Shown in pieces: positions 25,827-35,040 of a stretch of DNA of 59,209 nt. Numbering within the stretch: position 1 is the first letter of the stretch; each line of letters starts with the position of its first letter. Origin of the DNA: Prevotellaceae bacterium (GTDB taxonomy: Bacteria; Bacteroidota; Bacteroidia; Bacteroidales; Paludibacteraceae); NCBI GenBank assembly GCA_031271465.1, contig JAISVR010000041.1, forward strand, positions 1 to 59,209, in the 5' to 3' direction. The position numbers and the translations under genes are program-made. The notes beneath the pieces are model-generated. The model saw nothing but the letters and a program-made list of their open reading frames with translations. It was not told the DNA's origin and made no database searches.

Positions 25827-25872
25827 ATGAAAACCTACACCAATGTAAAAGACCTCGGCAACCTGCAAGAGG
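25827..25872 (+). repeat. 46-bp direct repeat, right copy (start of argF')
   Basis: This is the partner of 24447-24492, with one mismatch. It brackets the ATPase insertion of about 1.38 kb. Confidence 0.92.
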
Positions 25873-26780
25873 CAGTAAAAGAAGCCTTAGAAGTGAAGAA
25901 AAATCGCTTTGCCTATAAACATCTCGGTATGGACAAAACCTGCCTGATGATATTTTTCAATTCGAGCCTTCGTACCCGATTGAGCACCCAAAAAGCCGCT
26001 ATGAACTTAGGAATGAACACGATGGTGCTCGATGTAAACCAAGGAGCGTGGAAACTCGAAACCGAGCGCGGCGTAATTATGGATGGCGACAAACCCGAAC
26101 ATATTTTGGAAGCAATCCCCGTGATGGGTTGCTATTGCGATATTATCGGCGTGCGCGCCTTTGCGCAGTTTGAGAACAAGGCAGACGATTACAGCGAAAA
26201 AATCCTCAATCAGTTCATCAAATACTCCGGCAAACCCGTATTCAGTATGGAAGCTGCTACCGGACACCCTTTGCAGGCTTTTGCCGATCTTATTACCATT
26301 GAGGAATACAAAACAAAACCGCGCCCAAAAGTGGTTTTAACTTGGGCGCCGCACCCTCGCGCGCTTCCGCAAGCCGTACCCAATTCCTTTGCCGATTTTA
26401 TGAACGAGGCAGATGTTGATTTTGTAATTACACACCCCAAAGGCTACGAATTGGCAGAGCAATTTGTGCGCGGCGCCAAAGTGGAATACGACCAGCGCAA
26501 AGCCTTTGAAGGAGCCGATTTTATCTATGCCAAAAACTGGGCAGCCTACCAAGACCCGAATTACGGAAAAATCCTCAGCAAAGATATGGATTGGACTGTC
26601 AATACCGAAAAAATGGGGCTGACCAACAACGCCAATTTTATGCACTGCCTGCCGGTGCGCCGCAATATGATTGTAAGCGACGATGTGATTGAAAGCCCTC
26701 AATCCATTGTAATTCCCGAAGCTGCCAACCGCGAGATTTCGGCACAGGTTGTATTGAAACGAATGTTGGAAAGTTTGTAG
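25827..26780 (+). CDS. argF': N-succinylornithine carbamoyltransferase
   Basis: The enzyme carbamoylates N-succinyl-L-ornithine in the arginine pathway of Bacteroidota. The 317-residue protein has the carbamoyl-phosphate motif SSLRTRLST (46-54) and MHCLPVRR near the C-terminus. Residue 90 is Pro (GDKPEHILEA). From published work that I recall, Pro90 marks the succinyl-specific enzyme, while Glu at the matching site marks the acetyl-specific one. No promoter-like box lies in the 27 bases between the ATPase stop and this ATG, so transcription may now depend on the inserted ATPase gene's promoter. Confidence 0.95.
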   Translation: MKTYTNVKDLGNLQEAVKEALEVKKNRFAYKHLGMDKTCLMIFFNSSLRTRLSTQKAAMNLGMNTMVLDVNQGAWKLETERGVIMDGDKPEHILEAIPVMGCYCDIIGVRAFAQFENKADDYSEKILNQFIKYSGKPVFSMEAATGHPLQAFADLITIEEYKTKPRPKVVLTWAPHPRALPQAVPNSFADFMNEADVDFVITHPKGYELAEQFVRGAKVEYDQRKAFEGADFIYAKNWAAYQDPNYGKILSKDMDWTVNTEKMGLTNNANFMHCLPVRRNMIVSDDVIESPQSIVIPEAANREISAQVVLKRMLESL

Positions 26781-26891
26781 AAAATGTACAATAAAAAAAT
26801 CTAAATTATTCATTTAAACTTGTCCGTATGTGCGATACCGCGTCAAGCGCGTCATGACGAATCCTTTTTTGATAAGCCAAAGGGATAAATT

Positions 26892-26932
26892 AATCCTGCC
26901 AAAGTAAAAAAATGATTTTGGCGGGATTTTTT
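26892..26932 (+). terminator. Terminator after argF'
   Basis: AATCCTGCCAAA (26892-26903) pairs with TTTGGCGGGATT (26917-26928), allowing one G-U pair, followed by more T residues. It is 112 bases after the stop. A second perfect 8-bp hairpin (CTTTTGTC / GACAAAAG, 26951-26972) lies just beyond. The rest of 26781-27164 holds no gene. Confidence 0.75.
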
Positions 26933-27134
26933 GACAACACATCCAAAAGGCTTTTGTCCGCTCAGACAAAAGACCTTTGTCAATGCTGTCAAAAGTTCTT
27001 TGTAAACCCGGGCAATCATGCAATGATGCAAAGCCGCTAATCTGTGAGCCTCGAATATATCGTCTGTCTGCCTTATAAATAAGCATCGACAAAAGTAGGT
27101 TTGAAGTGTTTTTTTCTTGTTCCGAATTTTCCAT

Positions 27135-27142
27135 TACCTTTG
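27135..27142 (+). promoter_or_regulatory. recF -7 element
   Basis: TACCTTTG lies 23 bases before the ATG at 27165. Its place inside a longer upstream open frame supports 27165 as the true start. Confidence 0.6.
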
Positions 27143-27164
27143 CCGTTTCAAAAAAAAATCGATC

Positions 27165-28265
27165 ATGTATCTCAAGCACCTGTCGCTGGTTAATTATAAA
27201 AACATCGTGCAGGCGGAAATGGATTTTTCGCCCAAGATAAACTGCTTTATCGGTGCCAACGGTGCAGGAAAAACCAATGTGCTCGATGCCATTTACTACC
27301 TTTCGTATTGCAAAAGCTATACAAATAATATTGATATTCAAAATATTACGCACGATTCGGATTTTTTTGTCATACAAGGAAATTATGTAATAAACGAGGT
27401 AGAAGAAACTGTTTATTGCGGGTTGAAACGCCGGCAAAAAAAGCATTTTAAACGCAATAAAAAAGAATACGAACGGCTTTCGGAACACATCGGCGTATTG
27501 CCCTTGGTACTTGTTTCGCCCGACGACAGCCGCTTGATTTCCGATGGAAGTGATGAGCGCCGTCGTTTTGTCGATGCAATTATTTCGCAGCACGACCGTG
27601 AATATCTGCACACGCTTATTCAATACAACAATGCGCTTGTGCAGCGCAATTCGTTGCTCAAAAACGATTGTTCGGATAGCACTCTTTATGAAATTTGGGA
27701 AGAGCAGCTCGCGAATTTCGGAAGTTTTATTTACAACAAACGACAACAGTTTATCGACCGGTTTGTACCTGTTTTTCAGCACTATTACAACTATCTTTCG
27801 CAGGGAGGCGAGGAGGTAAGTTTACACTACGAGTCGCAGTTGCAACGCGGCGATTTGTTCGGTCAGCTTGCAGCTTCGCGCAATCGCGACCGTTTGCTGG
27901 GTTACACCACGCACGGTACCCATAAAGACGACCTCGAAATGCTGCTCGGTACCTATCCCATCAAGCGGGTGGGGTCGCAAGGACAAAACAAAACCTACCT
28001 TGTAGCTCTCAAACTTGCACAATTCAGTTTTTTGAAGCAAACATCAAAAATGAATCCCATTTTGCTGCTCGATGATATTTTCGATAAGCTCGATTCTATC
28101 CGCGTGAAGCAAATTATTCACTTGGTGAGCGAAGACAATTTCGGGCAGATTTTTATTACCGATACCAACCGCGAACACTTGGACGAAATTATTCGGGAAA
28201 TTAGCCAAGATACTCGAATGTTTACCGTAAATAGGGGAGGGGTGGAAAAAATATCTTCGCAGTAA
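27165..28265 (+). CDS. recF: DNA replication and repair protein RecF
   Basis: RecF helps load RecA at gaps in damaged DNA together with RecO and RecR. The 366-residue protein has an ABC/SMC-like ATPase: Walker A GANGAGKTN (residues 30-38), the signature GSQGQNKTYLVALKLAQ, and Walker B PILLLDDIFDKLD, followed by the D-loop and the IFITDTNREH H-loop region. It stands alone here, not beside dnaN/gyrB. Confidence 0.96.
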   Translation: MYLKHLSLVNYKNIVQAEMDFSPKINCFIGANGAGKTNVLDAIYYLSYCKSYTNNIDIQNITHDSDFFVIQGNYVINEVEETVYCGLKRRQKKHFKRNKKEYERLSEHIGVLPLVLVSPDDSRLISDGSDERRRFVDAIISQHDREYLHTLIQYNNALVQRNSLLKNDCSDSTLYEIWEEQLANFGSFIYNKRQQFIDRFVPVFQHYYNYLSQGGEEVSLHYESQLQRGDLFGQLAASRNRDRLLGYTTHGTHKDDLEMLLGTYPIKRVGSQGQNKTYLVALKLAQFSFLKQTSKMNPILLLDDIFDKLDSIRVKQIIHLVSEDNFGQIFITDTNREHLDEIIREISQDTRMFTVNRGGVEKISSQ

Positions 28266-28311
28266 AAGTTATTTTACAAAAAAACAGTTCTATGTTGTAA
28301 AACATATTTTT

Positions 28312-28319
28312 TATCTTTG
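28312..28319 (+). promoter_or_regulatory. Likely -7 element of the efflux operon
   Basis: TATCTTTG matches the -7 consensus, about 174 bases before the tolC-like ATG. A long leader would follow. The -33 box is unclear. Confidence 0.45.
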
Positions 28320-28492
28320 CCCGATTTTATTCATCGTTTCAAAATCACCATTCAATGTTTTTTTTGTCCGTTGCATACTAGTTAATAATAACGGTAAACA
28401 ACTTTATTTTCACTTTTGCAGCACTTTTGGCTTTTCAATATCCGTGAGGTTGAAATGACGAAGAATCGATTTAACAGTTTAACAATTATAAT

Positions 28493-29899
28493 ATGGGAAA
28501 AATGAAAAAAATATATTTGTTAGCATTGCTATGCGCTTGCACAGCAGTTATGCAGGCTCAAAATCAAGCTGCAGCCTTGTCGCTCAGTTTGCAAGATGCG
28601 AAAGAATACGCTTTGAAGCACAACCGTTCGTTGCGCTCTGCCGATTTATTGATACAAAAAGCCGAAGCCGCCAAATGGCAGGCGTTGGCTACCATGTTGC
28701 CCCATGTAGACGCAAAACTCGGCTATACAAATCTACTTGGTTACAGTGCCAAGCTGAACCTTAGCAGCTCGGGTGATGCGCCTAATTTACCCTTTAATGG
28801 CGACCCGCAGCACGATGCGATGGTAGGCGTTGCTGCCGAAACAATGGCAGCTTTGATGGGTGGCGGAGAAGGTACCGAAATAGTGATGAATCCCTATGGA
28901 GACCTTACTTTGCAGGCAACGATGGCGTTTAGCGGAGTTCAAGTGGTGGCAACGCGCTTAAGCAAACTGGCAGTAGAAATGTCCGACCTCAGTAAAAAAC
29001 AAAGCGAGGTAGATATAAAAGCTAATGTTACAACAATTTATGCATCGGTTTTGGTAGCCGAAGAATTGAAAAAACTACTCGAAGGCAGTCGTGAAAACCT
29101 GCAAAAACTCTATACATCTACCGAAAAACTCTACGAAGTGGGTATGTCTGAACAAACCGCTGTCGACCAGCTTTCCGTGCAACTCGGAGTGATTGACAAT
29201 GCCGTACGCAGTGCCGAGCGGGGTATAGAAGTGGCAAAAAACTCATTGCGCTTGATACTTGGTTCCGACAGTACGGAAATTGAATTGAGCGAAACGCTCG
29301 ACGATTTTTTGGCAACAAACAATGCTTATGGTGTTGCTGTGGAGCAATTTGTGCCCGAGAAAAATTACAGTGTGCAGCTGCTCGACAAAAACATAGCTCT
29401 TTCGCAAAAGCAACTTCATCTTAAACAGTGGGAATATGGACCTACGCTGGCTCTGTTTTACCAATACACTGCCCAGACATATTTTGGTAAAGATGAAGGG
29501 TTTAACATGACTCCGCCTCATTCGTTGGGAGCTACGCTTAGTATTCCGATTATTTCTTCCGGCGAACGCTGGTCGAAGGTTCGACAGGCGAGATTCGACT
29601 TGAAAGCTGCCGAATTGCAAAAGGAAGATGTGCTGGAAAGTTTGCTTGTACAGGAAAAACAGTTGCGTTTCGACCTTAATTCGGCAATTGAAACTTACGA
29701 ATTGCAGAAAAAGAATGTGGAGGTATACGAACGGATTTTTAAAAATACGGCGCAAAAATACGAGTTAGGAACTGTGTCGAGTACCGACCTTACCACAATA
29801 AACAACAATCTGATAGCTGCTCAGCGCGATTATGTGAATGCAGTGCTCACAATGCTTACCGCACAGGTTAATCTGCAAAAATTGTTGAATCTTTTATAA
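28493..29899 (+). CDS. TolC family outer-membrane efflux protein
   Basis: This is the outer-membrane channel of a tripartite efflux pump. It has 468 residues, a signal peptide cut near MQA/Q, and two TolC-like repeats rich in long helices. Examples are SLQDAKEYALKHNRSLR at the start of repeat 1 and IFKNTAQKYELGTVSSTDL near the end of repeat 2. It is the first gene of the operon TolC - adaptor - RND - PG0541-like. A second ATG three codons in (MKKIYLL) may be the actual start. Confidence 0.92.
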   Translation: MGKMKKIYLLALLCACTAVMQAQNQAAALSLSLQDAKEYALKHNRSLRSADLLIQKAEAAKWQALATMLPHVDAKLGYTNLLGYSAKLNLSSSGDAPNLPFNGDPQHDAMVGVAAETMAALMGGGEGTEIVMNPYGDLTLQATMAFSGVQVVATRLSKLAVEMSDLSKKQSEVDIKANVTTIYASVLVAEELKKLLEGSRENLQKLYTSTEKLYEVGMSEQTAVDQLSVQLGVIDNAVRSAERGIEVAKNSLRLILGSDSTEIELSETLDDFLATNNAYGVAVEQFVPEKNYSVQLLDKNIALSQKQLHLKQWEYGPTLALFYQYTAQTYFGKDEGFNMTPPHSLGATLSIPIISSGERWSKVRQARFDLKAAELQKEDVLESLLVQEKQLRFDLNSAIETYELQKKNVEVYERIFKNTAQKYELGTVSSTDLTTINNNLIAAQRDYVNAVLTMLTAQVNLQKLLNLL

Positions 29900-29965
29900 A
29901 ACAACATCGTTGATTCTGAGTTTTTGGAATCTCGTTAAACAAAATAATTAAAACAATATTACAAT

Positions 29966-31030
29966 ATGAAAACATTGAAATTTTTATCCTTAACCGTTGC
30001 TGCTGTGCTGGCTTTTTCTTCATGCGGAAAGAAAGCCGATAGCGCGCAAGCCGATTCGACTGAAATAAATTTGGTTAAGCTCCAAAAAATGGAGAAAACT
30101 ACCATTTCGCGTAATCTGTCGTTTGCTGCCGTGTTGCAGGCTTACGATAAAGTGGCTGTTGCTCCCAATATTCCGGGACGCATTATGAAAATTTATACCG
30201 ATGTAGGAACCTCAGTTTCTGCCGGTCAGTTACTTGTGCAGATGGACAAGGCAAACTACGACCAGGCAAAAGTAACTTTCGATAATTTGGCAGTAGATTA
30301 CGACCGCGTGTCGAAACTCAACGAAAGCAATAATATTTCCAAGCAGCAGTACGACCAAACGAAAGCTTCCTACGAAGCTACCCAAACCAAACTCAAAGAT
30401 CTCGAAGCAAATACTTTTATCCGTGCGCCTTTTGCAGGTGTGATTGAAGCGAAAAACTACGAAAACGGCGAGTTGTACAACGGTGCGCAGCCTATTCTGT
30501 CGCTCGTGCAGTTACACACGCTGAAAACGCAAATAGCTATTCCCGAATCGCATTGGAATTCGGTTAAAAAAGGCATGCCTGTAAAAATCACGGCTAATAT
30601 TTTCCCCGGAAAAGAATTTGCAGGTACGGTAGATATTATTTATCCGACAATAGACCCAAGTACACACACTTTTCAGGTGCAGGTGAAAATTCCCAACGGA
30701 AATCAAACGCTTCGTCCGGGTATGTATGCCGACGCAACTATTAGCTTCGGACAGGTGCAGGCTATTGTGGTGCCTTATATAGCGGTGCTCAAATTGCAAG
30801 GTTCCAACGAACGCTATGTGTTTGTGAATAACAACGGTAAAGCTAAACGCGTATCGGTTAAACTCGGCGACCGTTTTGACGACCAAACCGAAATTATTTC
30901 CGACGACATAAAAGAAGGCGATGAGCTGGTAGTGGTTGGTCAGGCAAGATTAAACGATGGAGTGGCTATAAATGTTGACAAGGGAACGGGTGAACAAGAA
31001 AACAAGGATACAACCGAAAAAGGACAGTAA
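29966..31030 (+). CDS. RND efflux periplasmic adaptor (membrane fusion) lipoprotein
   Basis: The protein bridges the RND pump and the TolC channel. It has 354 residues and a lipobox at FSSC20. The lipoyl/barrel-sandwich halves are recognisable: VAPNIPGRIMKIYTDVGTSV near residue 53 and ANTFIRAPFAGVIEAKNYENG in part. A helical hairpin (about 85-140) lies between them. The beta-barrel and membrane-proximal domains follow, with LRPGMYADATI. It sits 66 bases after the TolC gene. Confidence 0.93.
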   Translation: MKTLKFLSLTVAAVLAFSSCGKKADSAQADSTEINLVKLQKMEKTTISRNLSFAAVLQAYDKVAVAPNIPGRIMKIYTDVGTSVSAGQLLVQMDKANYDQAKVTFDNLAVDYDRVSKLNESNNISKQQYDQTKASYEATQTKLKDLEANTFIRAPFAGVIEAKNYENGELYNGAQPILSLVQLHTLKTQIAIPESHWNSVKKGMPVKITANIFPGKEFAGTVDIIYPTIDPSTHTFQVQVKIPNGNQTLRPGMYADATISFGQVQAIVVPYIAVLKLQGSNERYVFVNNNGKAKRVSVKLGDRFDDQTEIISDDIKEGDELVVVGQARLNDGVAINVDKGTGEQENKDTTEKGQ

Positions 31031-31039
31031 AACCGAAAA

Positions 31040-31299
31040 ATGATAACACATAAAGATTTGATTGTTTGGCAGAAATCAATGCAGTTAGTTACATTGATTT
31101 ACAATCATACTAAACTTTTTCCAAAGGAAGAAATGTTTGGTCTTAGTTCTCAAATGTGTCGTGTTGCAGTATCTGTTCCATCGAATATTGCAGAGGGATA
31201 TGGGAGAATGTCGAATAAGAATTTACACAACTTTCCGAAGCGAATGAAGAAGTGATAAGAATGCTTTCTGCTTTAATCAAAGTAAAAAATACTAACTGA
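31040..31299 (+). pseudogene. Decayed four-helix-bundle (23S rRNA intervening-sequence type) protein
   Basis: The first frame starts MITHKDLIVWQKSMQLV and contains SVPSNIAEGYGRMS, the family signature, then runs out of register after about 65 residues. From 31231 another frame reads LSEANEEVIRMLSALIKVKN and stops at 31297-31299, which fits the family C-terminus. About 40 middle residues are missing and the frame is shifted, so a deletion has broken the gene. It is wedged between the adaptor and RND genes, nine bases after the adaptor stop. Confidence 0.85.
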
Positions 31300-31383
31300 A
31301 TATAAATCTAAAAACAAGACTTCCGATGTATCAAGTCCTCGTTCACTTGTATCCTCGTTTCCTTGTTTCCTAAAATTCACTCT

Positions 31384-34300
31384 ATGAGTATCTACAAAAC
31401 ATCAATAAATAAACCCGTAACAACGATTTTGATTTTCGTTGGGGTAATAATCTTGGGGTTGTTTTCGTATCAGAAACTGCCCATCGACATGTATCCCGAA
31501 ATTGAAGCTCCCTATGTTTCGGTGATGACGGTTTACGCGGGTTCCAACGGTTCGGAGATAGAAACCAATGTTACCAAAATCCTCGAAAACTCACTCAACT
31601 CGGTAGAGGGTTTGAAGGAAATAACCTCTGTTTCGCGCGACAACATGTCGCTCATTTCACTCGAGTTTGATTGGGGATACGACCTTACGGAGGCGGTCAA
31701 CGATATTCGGTCGTCGATAGACATGGTTAGGACCAATCTGCCCGACGAAGCCGAACAGCCTATCATTTTTAAATTCAACACCAGCATGATGCCCATTATG
31801 ATGTATGCCATCACTGCTGATGCGAGTTATCCGGGATTGAATAAAATTCTGGAAGACAATATGCTTAATGTGTTGAAGCGTGTAGACGGTATAGGTAACC
31901 TTTCCATTTCGGGAGCTCCGATACGCTATATTTACATCGATCTCGACCCTAATAAAATTGATGCCTATAATCTCAGCGTGGAGCAAGTGGGGCAAGCTGT
32001 TGCCGCCAACAACTTGAACCTTGCTGCAGGTTCGATAAAAACAGGTAAGGAACAGTATCAATTGCGTGTGGAAAGCGAATATCAATCCAGTAGCGAGATA
32101 AACGATATTGTGGTAACCACTACGGCTGCCGGTAAGCAGGTATTTGTCAGAGATTTGGCTACGGTGAAAGACACAATAAAAGATGTTACCCTCGAAGAAA
32201 AGATAATGGGGAAAGACGGTGCGCGCCTTATTATTATGAAGCAATCGGGAGCAAACACCGTTCAGGTAGCCGAAGATGTACACAAAGAACTTGAACAGAT
32301 ACAGAAAAACCTGCCGCCCGATATTAAAATAACAGAAATTTGGGATTCATCGAAAAACATTCAGAACTCCATTTCCGGTTTATCCGAAACAATCCTCTAC
32401 GCCTTATTCTTTGTGATTTTGGTCGTGCTCTTTTTTCTTGGAAAATGGCGTGCAACGATTATTGTGGCGTTGGCAATACCGATTTCGCTTATCGTGTCGT
32501 TTATTTACCTCTTTGCCACGGGCAGTTCGTTGAATATTATTTCATTGTCGTCGCTATCGGTTGCTATCGGTATGGTGGTGGACGATGCTATTGTGGTGCT
32601 CGAAAATATCAACAAGCATATCGAGCGCGGCGGTTCGCCCCGCGAGTCGGCAATTTATGGTACGAACGAAGTGTGGGTGTCTGTTATCGCTTCCACGCTG
32701 GTGATTGTGGCGGTATTCCTTCCGCTCACCATGCTTGGCGGTATGGCAGGAATCATGTTTAAAGAGTTGGGCTGGATTGTTTCCATCACCATTCTTACTT
32801 CGGCTACGGTGGCTATTTCGCTCACTCCGATGCTTGCTTCACGCCTGCTTTCGGCTCGTAATGCTATTATTGGAAGTGCTAAGGAAGGTATTGCCGAAAC
32901 TAAAACATGGTATGATAAAACGGTTATTGCATGGCTCGACAGGCTTGATGTGGCTTATGGGAAATTGCTTCATGTCTGCCTGATGAACAAGAAGAAAACG
33001 CTTGGCATTCTGCTTGCATTTTTCCTTCTATCTTTGCTGCCTGTTTTTGCGGGCTGGATTGGTACCGACTTTATGCCGGAAAGCGACCAGGGACAAATGA
33101 CGGTAACTGTCGAATTGCAACAAGGTACGCGTCTTGAAGAAACCATGAAAACAGCTCGTGCGATAGAGGCGAAAATAGACGAACTGTTGCCCGAAGTGCT
33201 GATATATACCTCTACTGCAGGAACAGACGACGAGGGCGGGATAGCCTCGCTTTTTACCGACCAGGCAAACGATATTATTACGATGAATATCAGAACGACC
33301 GAAAAGTCGGAGCGTGAGCGAAGCATCACCGAAATAGCCGAAGTGCTTCGCAGCGAACTGAATAAAATGCCCGAAATAATCAACTATCAGGTTTCTACCT
33401 CTTCGGGCATGGGTGGTGCCGAGAGTAATAATGTGGCGGTGGAGATTTACGGCTATGATTTTACTGTTACCAATGCGCTGGCTGCCGAATTAAAAGGGAA
33501 AATATCTAAAATTGAAGGTGCGCGCGATATCACAATAAGCCGTAAGAACGACCGTCCCGAGTTGGAAATTGTATGCAATAAGGAAAAACTTGCCCGTGCA
33601 GGCTTATCCTCTTCGCAGGTAGCAAGCTTTGTGCGCAACCGTGTTCAGGGTTATGCCGCAGGTTATTTGAAGGAAGACGGTGATGAATACGACATCATTG
33701 TTCGTTTGAAAGAAGAAAATCGTAACTCGCTATCCGAAATCGAAGAATTGACCATGATAACGCCGCGCGGCGAACAGATTAAGCTGAAAGAACTCGCGGA
33801 GATAAAAGAATACTGGTCGCCGCCAAACATTGAGCGCAAACGCCGTGAGCGTATGGTTAGCCTTACGGTTACGCCGGTAAACACCTCTTTGGGCGAATTG
33901 GCAAGTGCCATTCAAGTTGTGATTAACAAAACCGAGATTCCGAGCGATATTATCGTACAAGTAGGAGGTGCCTACGAAGATCAACAGGAATCTTTTGCCG
34001 ACATGGGCACACTTTTCCTGCTTATCATCATATTGGTATATATCGTGATGGCGTCGCAGTTCGAATCATTCTCCAAGCCGTTCATCATTATGATGTCCGT
34101 ACCGTTTGCCATGTCCGGAGCCATAATGGCACTTTGGATAACAGGCACTTCGCTCAGTATTGTTGGTGCATTGGGAGTTATCCTGCTGGTTGGTATTGTG
34201 GTGAAAAACGGTATCGTGCTCATCGACTACATCAACCTCATGCGCGACCGCGATTATGAACTCAACGAAGCCATTGCAATGTCGGGTCGTTCGCGTCTTC

Positions 34301-34575
34301 GCCCTGTGGTGATGACATCGCTCACCACTATTCTCGGTATGGTACCTATGGCGCTCAGTACCGCCGAAGGCTCCGAAACATGGGTTCCGATGGGTATTGT
34401 TGTGATTGGTGGTGCAACGGTTTCTACGCTGCTCACGCTGTTGATAGTGCCGGTATTCTACGCCGTAATGTCACGCCATGGTGAACGCAACAAGGAAGCG
34501 CAACTCCGCAAAACATTTGTTTTCTTCGACCGCGAATTGCCCGAAGAAGATAGAAAAGAACTTGAAGGAAAATAA
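31384..34575 (+). CDS. RND family efflux transporter permease (AcrB-like)
   Basis: This is a proton-driven inner-membrane pump. From the ATG at 31384 it has 1,063 residues, the usual size. It begins SIYKTSINKPVTTILIF, the standard RND N-terminus. The proton-relay aspartates are in GMVVDDAIVVLENINKHIE, and the second half ends with GIVVKNGIVLIDYINLMRDR. Two large periplasmic loops separate the membrane domains. Substrate is unknown. The order TolC, adaptor, RND, PG0541 matches the Porphyromonas gingivalis PG0538-PG0541 arrangement as I recall it. Confidence 0.95.
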   Translation: MSIYKTSINKPVTTILIFVGVIILGLFSYQKLPIDMYPEIEAPYVSVMTVYAGSNGSEIETNVTKILENSLNSVEGLKEITSVSRDNMSLISLEFDWGYDLTEAVNDIRSSIDMVRTNLPDEAEQPIIFKFNTSMMPIMMYAITADASYPGLNKILEDNMLNVLKRVDGIGNLSISGAPIRYIYIDLDPNKIDAYNLSVEQVGQAVAANNLNLAAGSIKTGKEQYQLRVESEYQSSSEINDIVVTTTAAGKQVFVRDLATVKDTIKDVTLEEKIMGKDGARLIIMKQSGANTVQVAEDVHKELEQIQKNLPPDIKITEIWDSSKNIQNSISGLSETILYALFFVILVVLFFLGKWRATIIVALAIPISLIVSFIYLFATGSSLNIISLSSLSVAIGMVVDDAIVVLENINKHIERGGSPRESAIYGTNEVWVSVIASTLVIVAVFLPLTMLGGMAGIMFKELGWIVSITILTSATVAISLTPMLASRLLSARNAIIGSAKEGIAETKTWYDKTVIAWLDRLDVAYGKLLHVCLMNKKKTLGILLAFFLLSLLPVFAGWIGTDFMPESDQGQMTVTVELQQGTRLEETMKTARAIEAKIDELLPEVLIYTSTAGTDDEGGIASLFTDQANDIITMNIRTTEKSERERSITEIAEVLRSELNKMPEIINYQVSTSSGMGGAESNNVAVEIYGYDFTVTNALAAELKGKISKIEGARDITISRKNDRPELEIVCNKEKLARAGLSSSQVASFVRNRVQGYAAGYLKEDGDEYDIIVRLKEENRNSLSEIEELTMITPRGEQIKLKELAEIKEYWSPPNIERKRRERMVSLTVTPVNTSLGELASAIQVVINKTEIPSDIIVQVGGAYEDQQESFADMGTLFLLIIILVYIVMASQFESFSKPFIIMMSVPFAMSGAIMALWITGTSLSIVGALGVILLVGIVVKNGIVLIDYINLMRDRDYELNEAIAMSGRSRLRPVVMTSLTTILGMVPMALSTAEGSETWVPMGIVVIGGATVSTLLTLLIVPVFYAVMSRHGERNKEAQLRKTFVFFDRELPEEDRKELEGK

Positions 34576-34593
34576 TCTTAATGAAGAATTAGC

Positions 34594-34887
34594 ATGAAAG
34601 CAGTAATGATAGTATTCAGCCAGTCGCATACCGATAGAGTGGAATATATGTTTAGCCGACTGGACATTAAAGGCTTCACTTTTTGGGAAAATGTGCAGGG
34701 CGTAGGCTCCAGTACCGGCGAACCGCACCGTGGTACTCATACTTGGCCAGAAATGAACAACAGCATAATTACCATTATCGACGACGACAAGGTGCACGAC
34801 CTGCTTGTTGCCGTGCGCAAGCTCGACAACCGCAACAAGCAGGCGGGTATCCGTGCCTTTGTATGGAATGTAGAACAAACGGTATAG
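34594..34887 (+). CDS. PG0541 family transporter-associated protein (PII-like)
   Basis: A small 97-residue cytoplasmic protein begins 18 bases after the RND stop. It starts MKAVMIVFSQSHTDRVEYML-like and has the compact alternating pattern of the PII-like superfamily (GFTFWENVQGVG, TIIDDDKVHDLLVAVRKL). Members accompany RND genes in Bacteroidales. I infer a small-molecule sensing or pump-regulating role, which is not shown by the sequence. Confidence 0.85.
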   Translation: MKAVMIVFSQSHTDRVEYMFSRLDIKGFTFWENVQGVGSSTGEPHRGTHTWPEMNNSIITIIDDDKVHDLLVAVRKLDNRNKQAGIRAFVWNVEQTV

Positions 34888-34902
34888 AGCGTCCCTGCAA
34901 TT

Positions 34903-34979
34903 GCGTAAGTATGCAGCAAAAATTACTAAGTATGTAGCGAAATCTGCATAAGTATGTAAATTTTGCTGCATACTTACGC
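34903..34979. repeat. Long inverted repeat with TAAGTATG units
   Basis: GCGTAAGTATGCAGCAAAA (34903-34921) is a perfect 19-bp inverted match of 34961-34979. The 39-base loop carries two more TAAGTATGTA units, and another degenerate unit follows at about 34993. It sits 15 bases after the PG0541-like stop. It may act as an operon terminator or 3' stabiliser, though no T run follows. Confidence 0.85.
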
Positions 34980-35040
34980 AGTAATTGTTACATAAGTATA
35001 TAAATTTCATTGGAATTATTCCTTTGAGAATAGTATCCGT

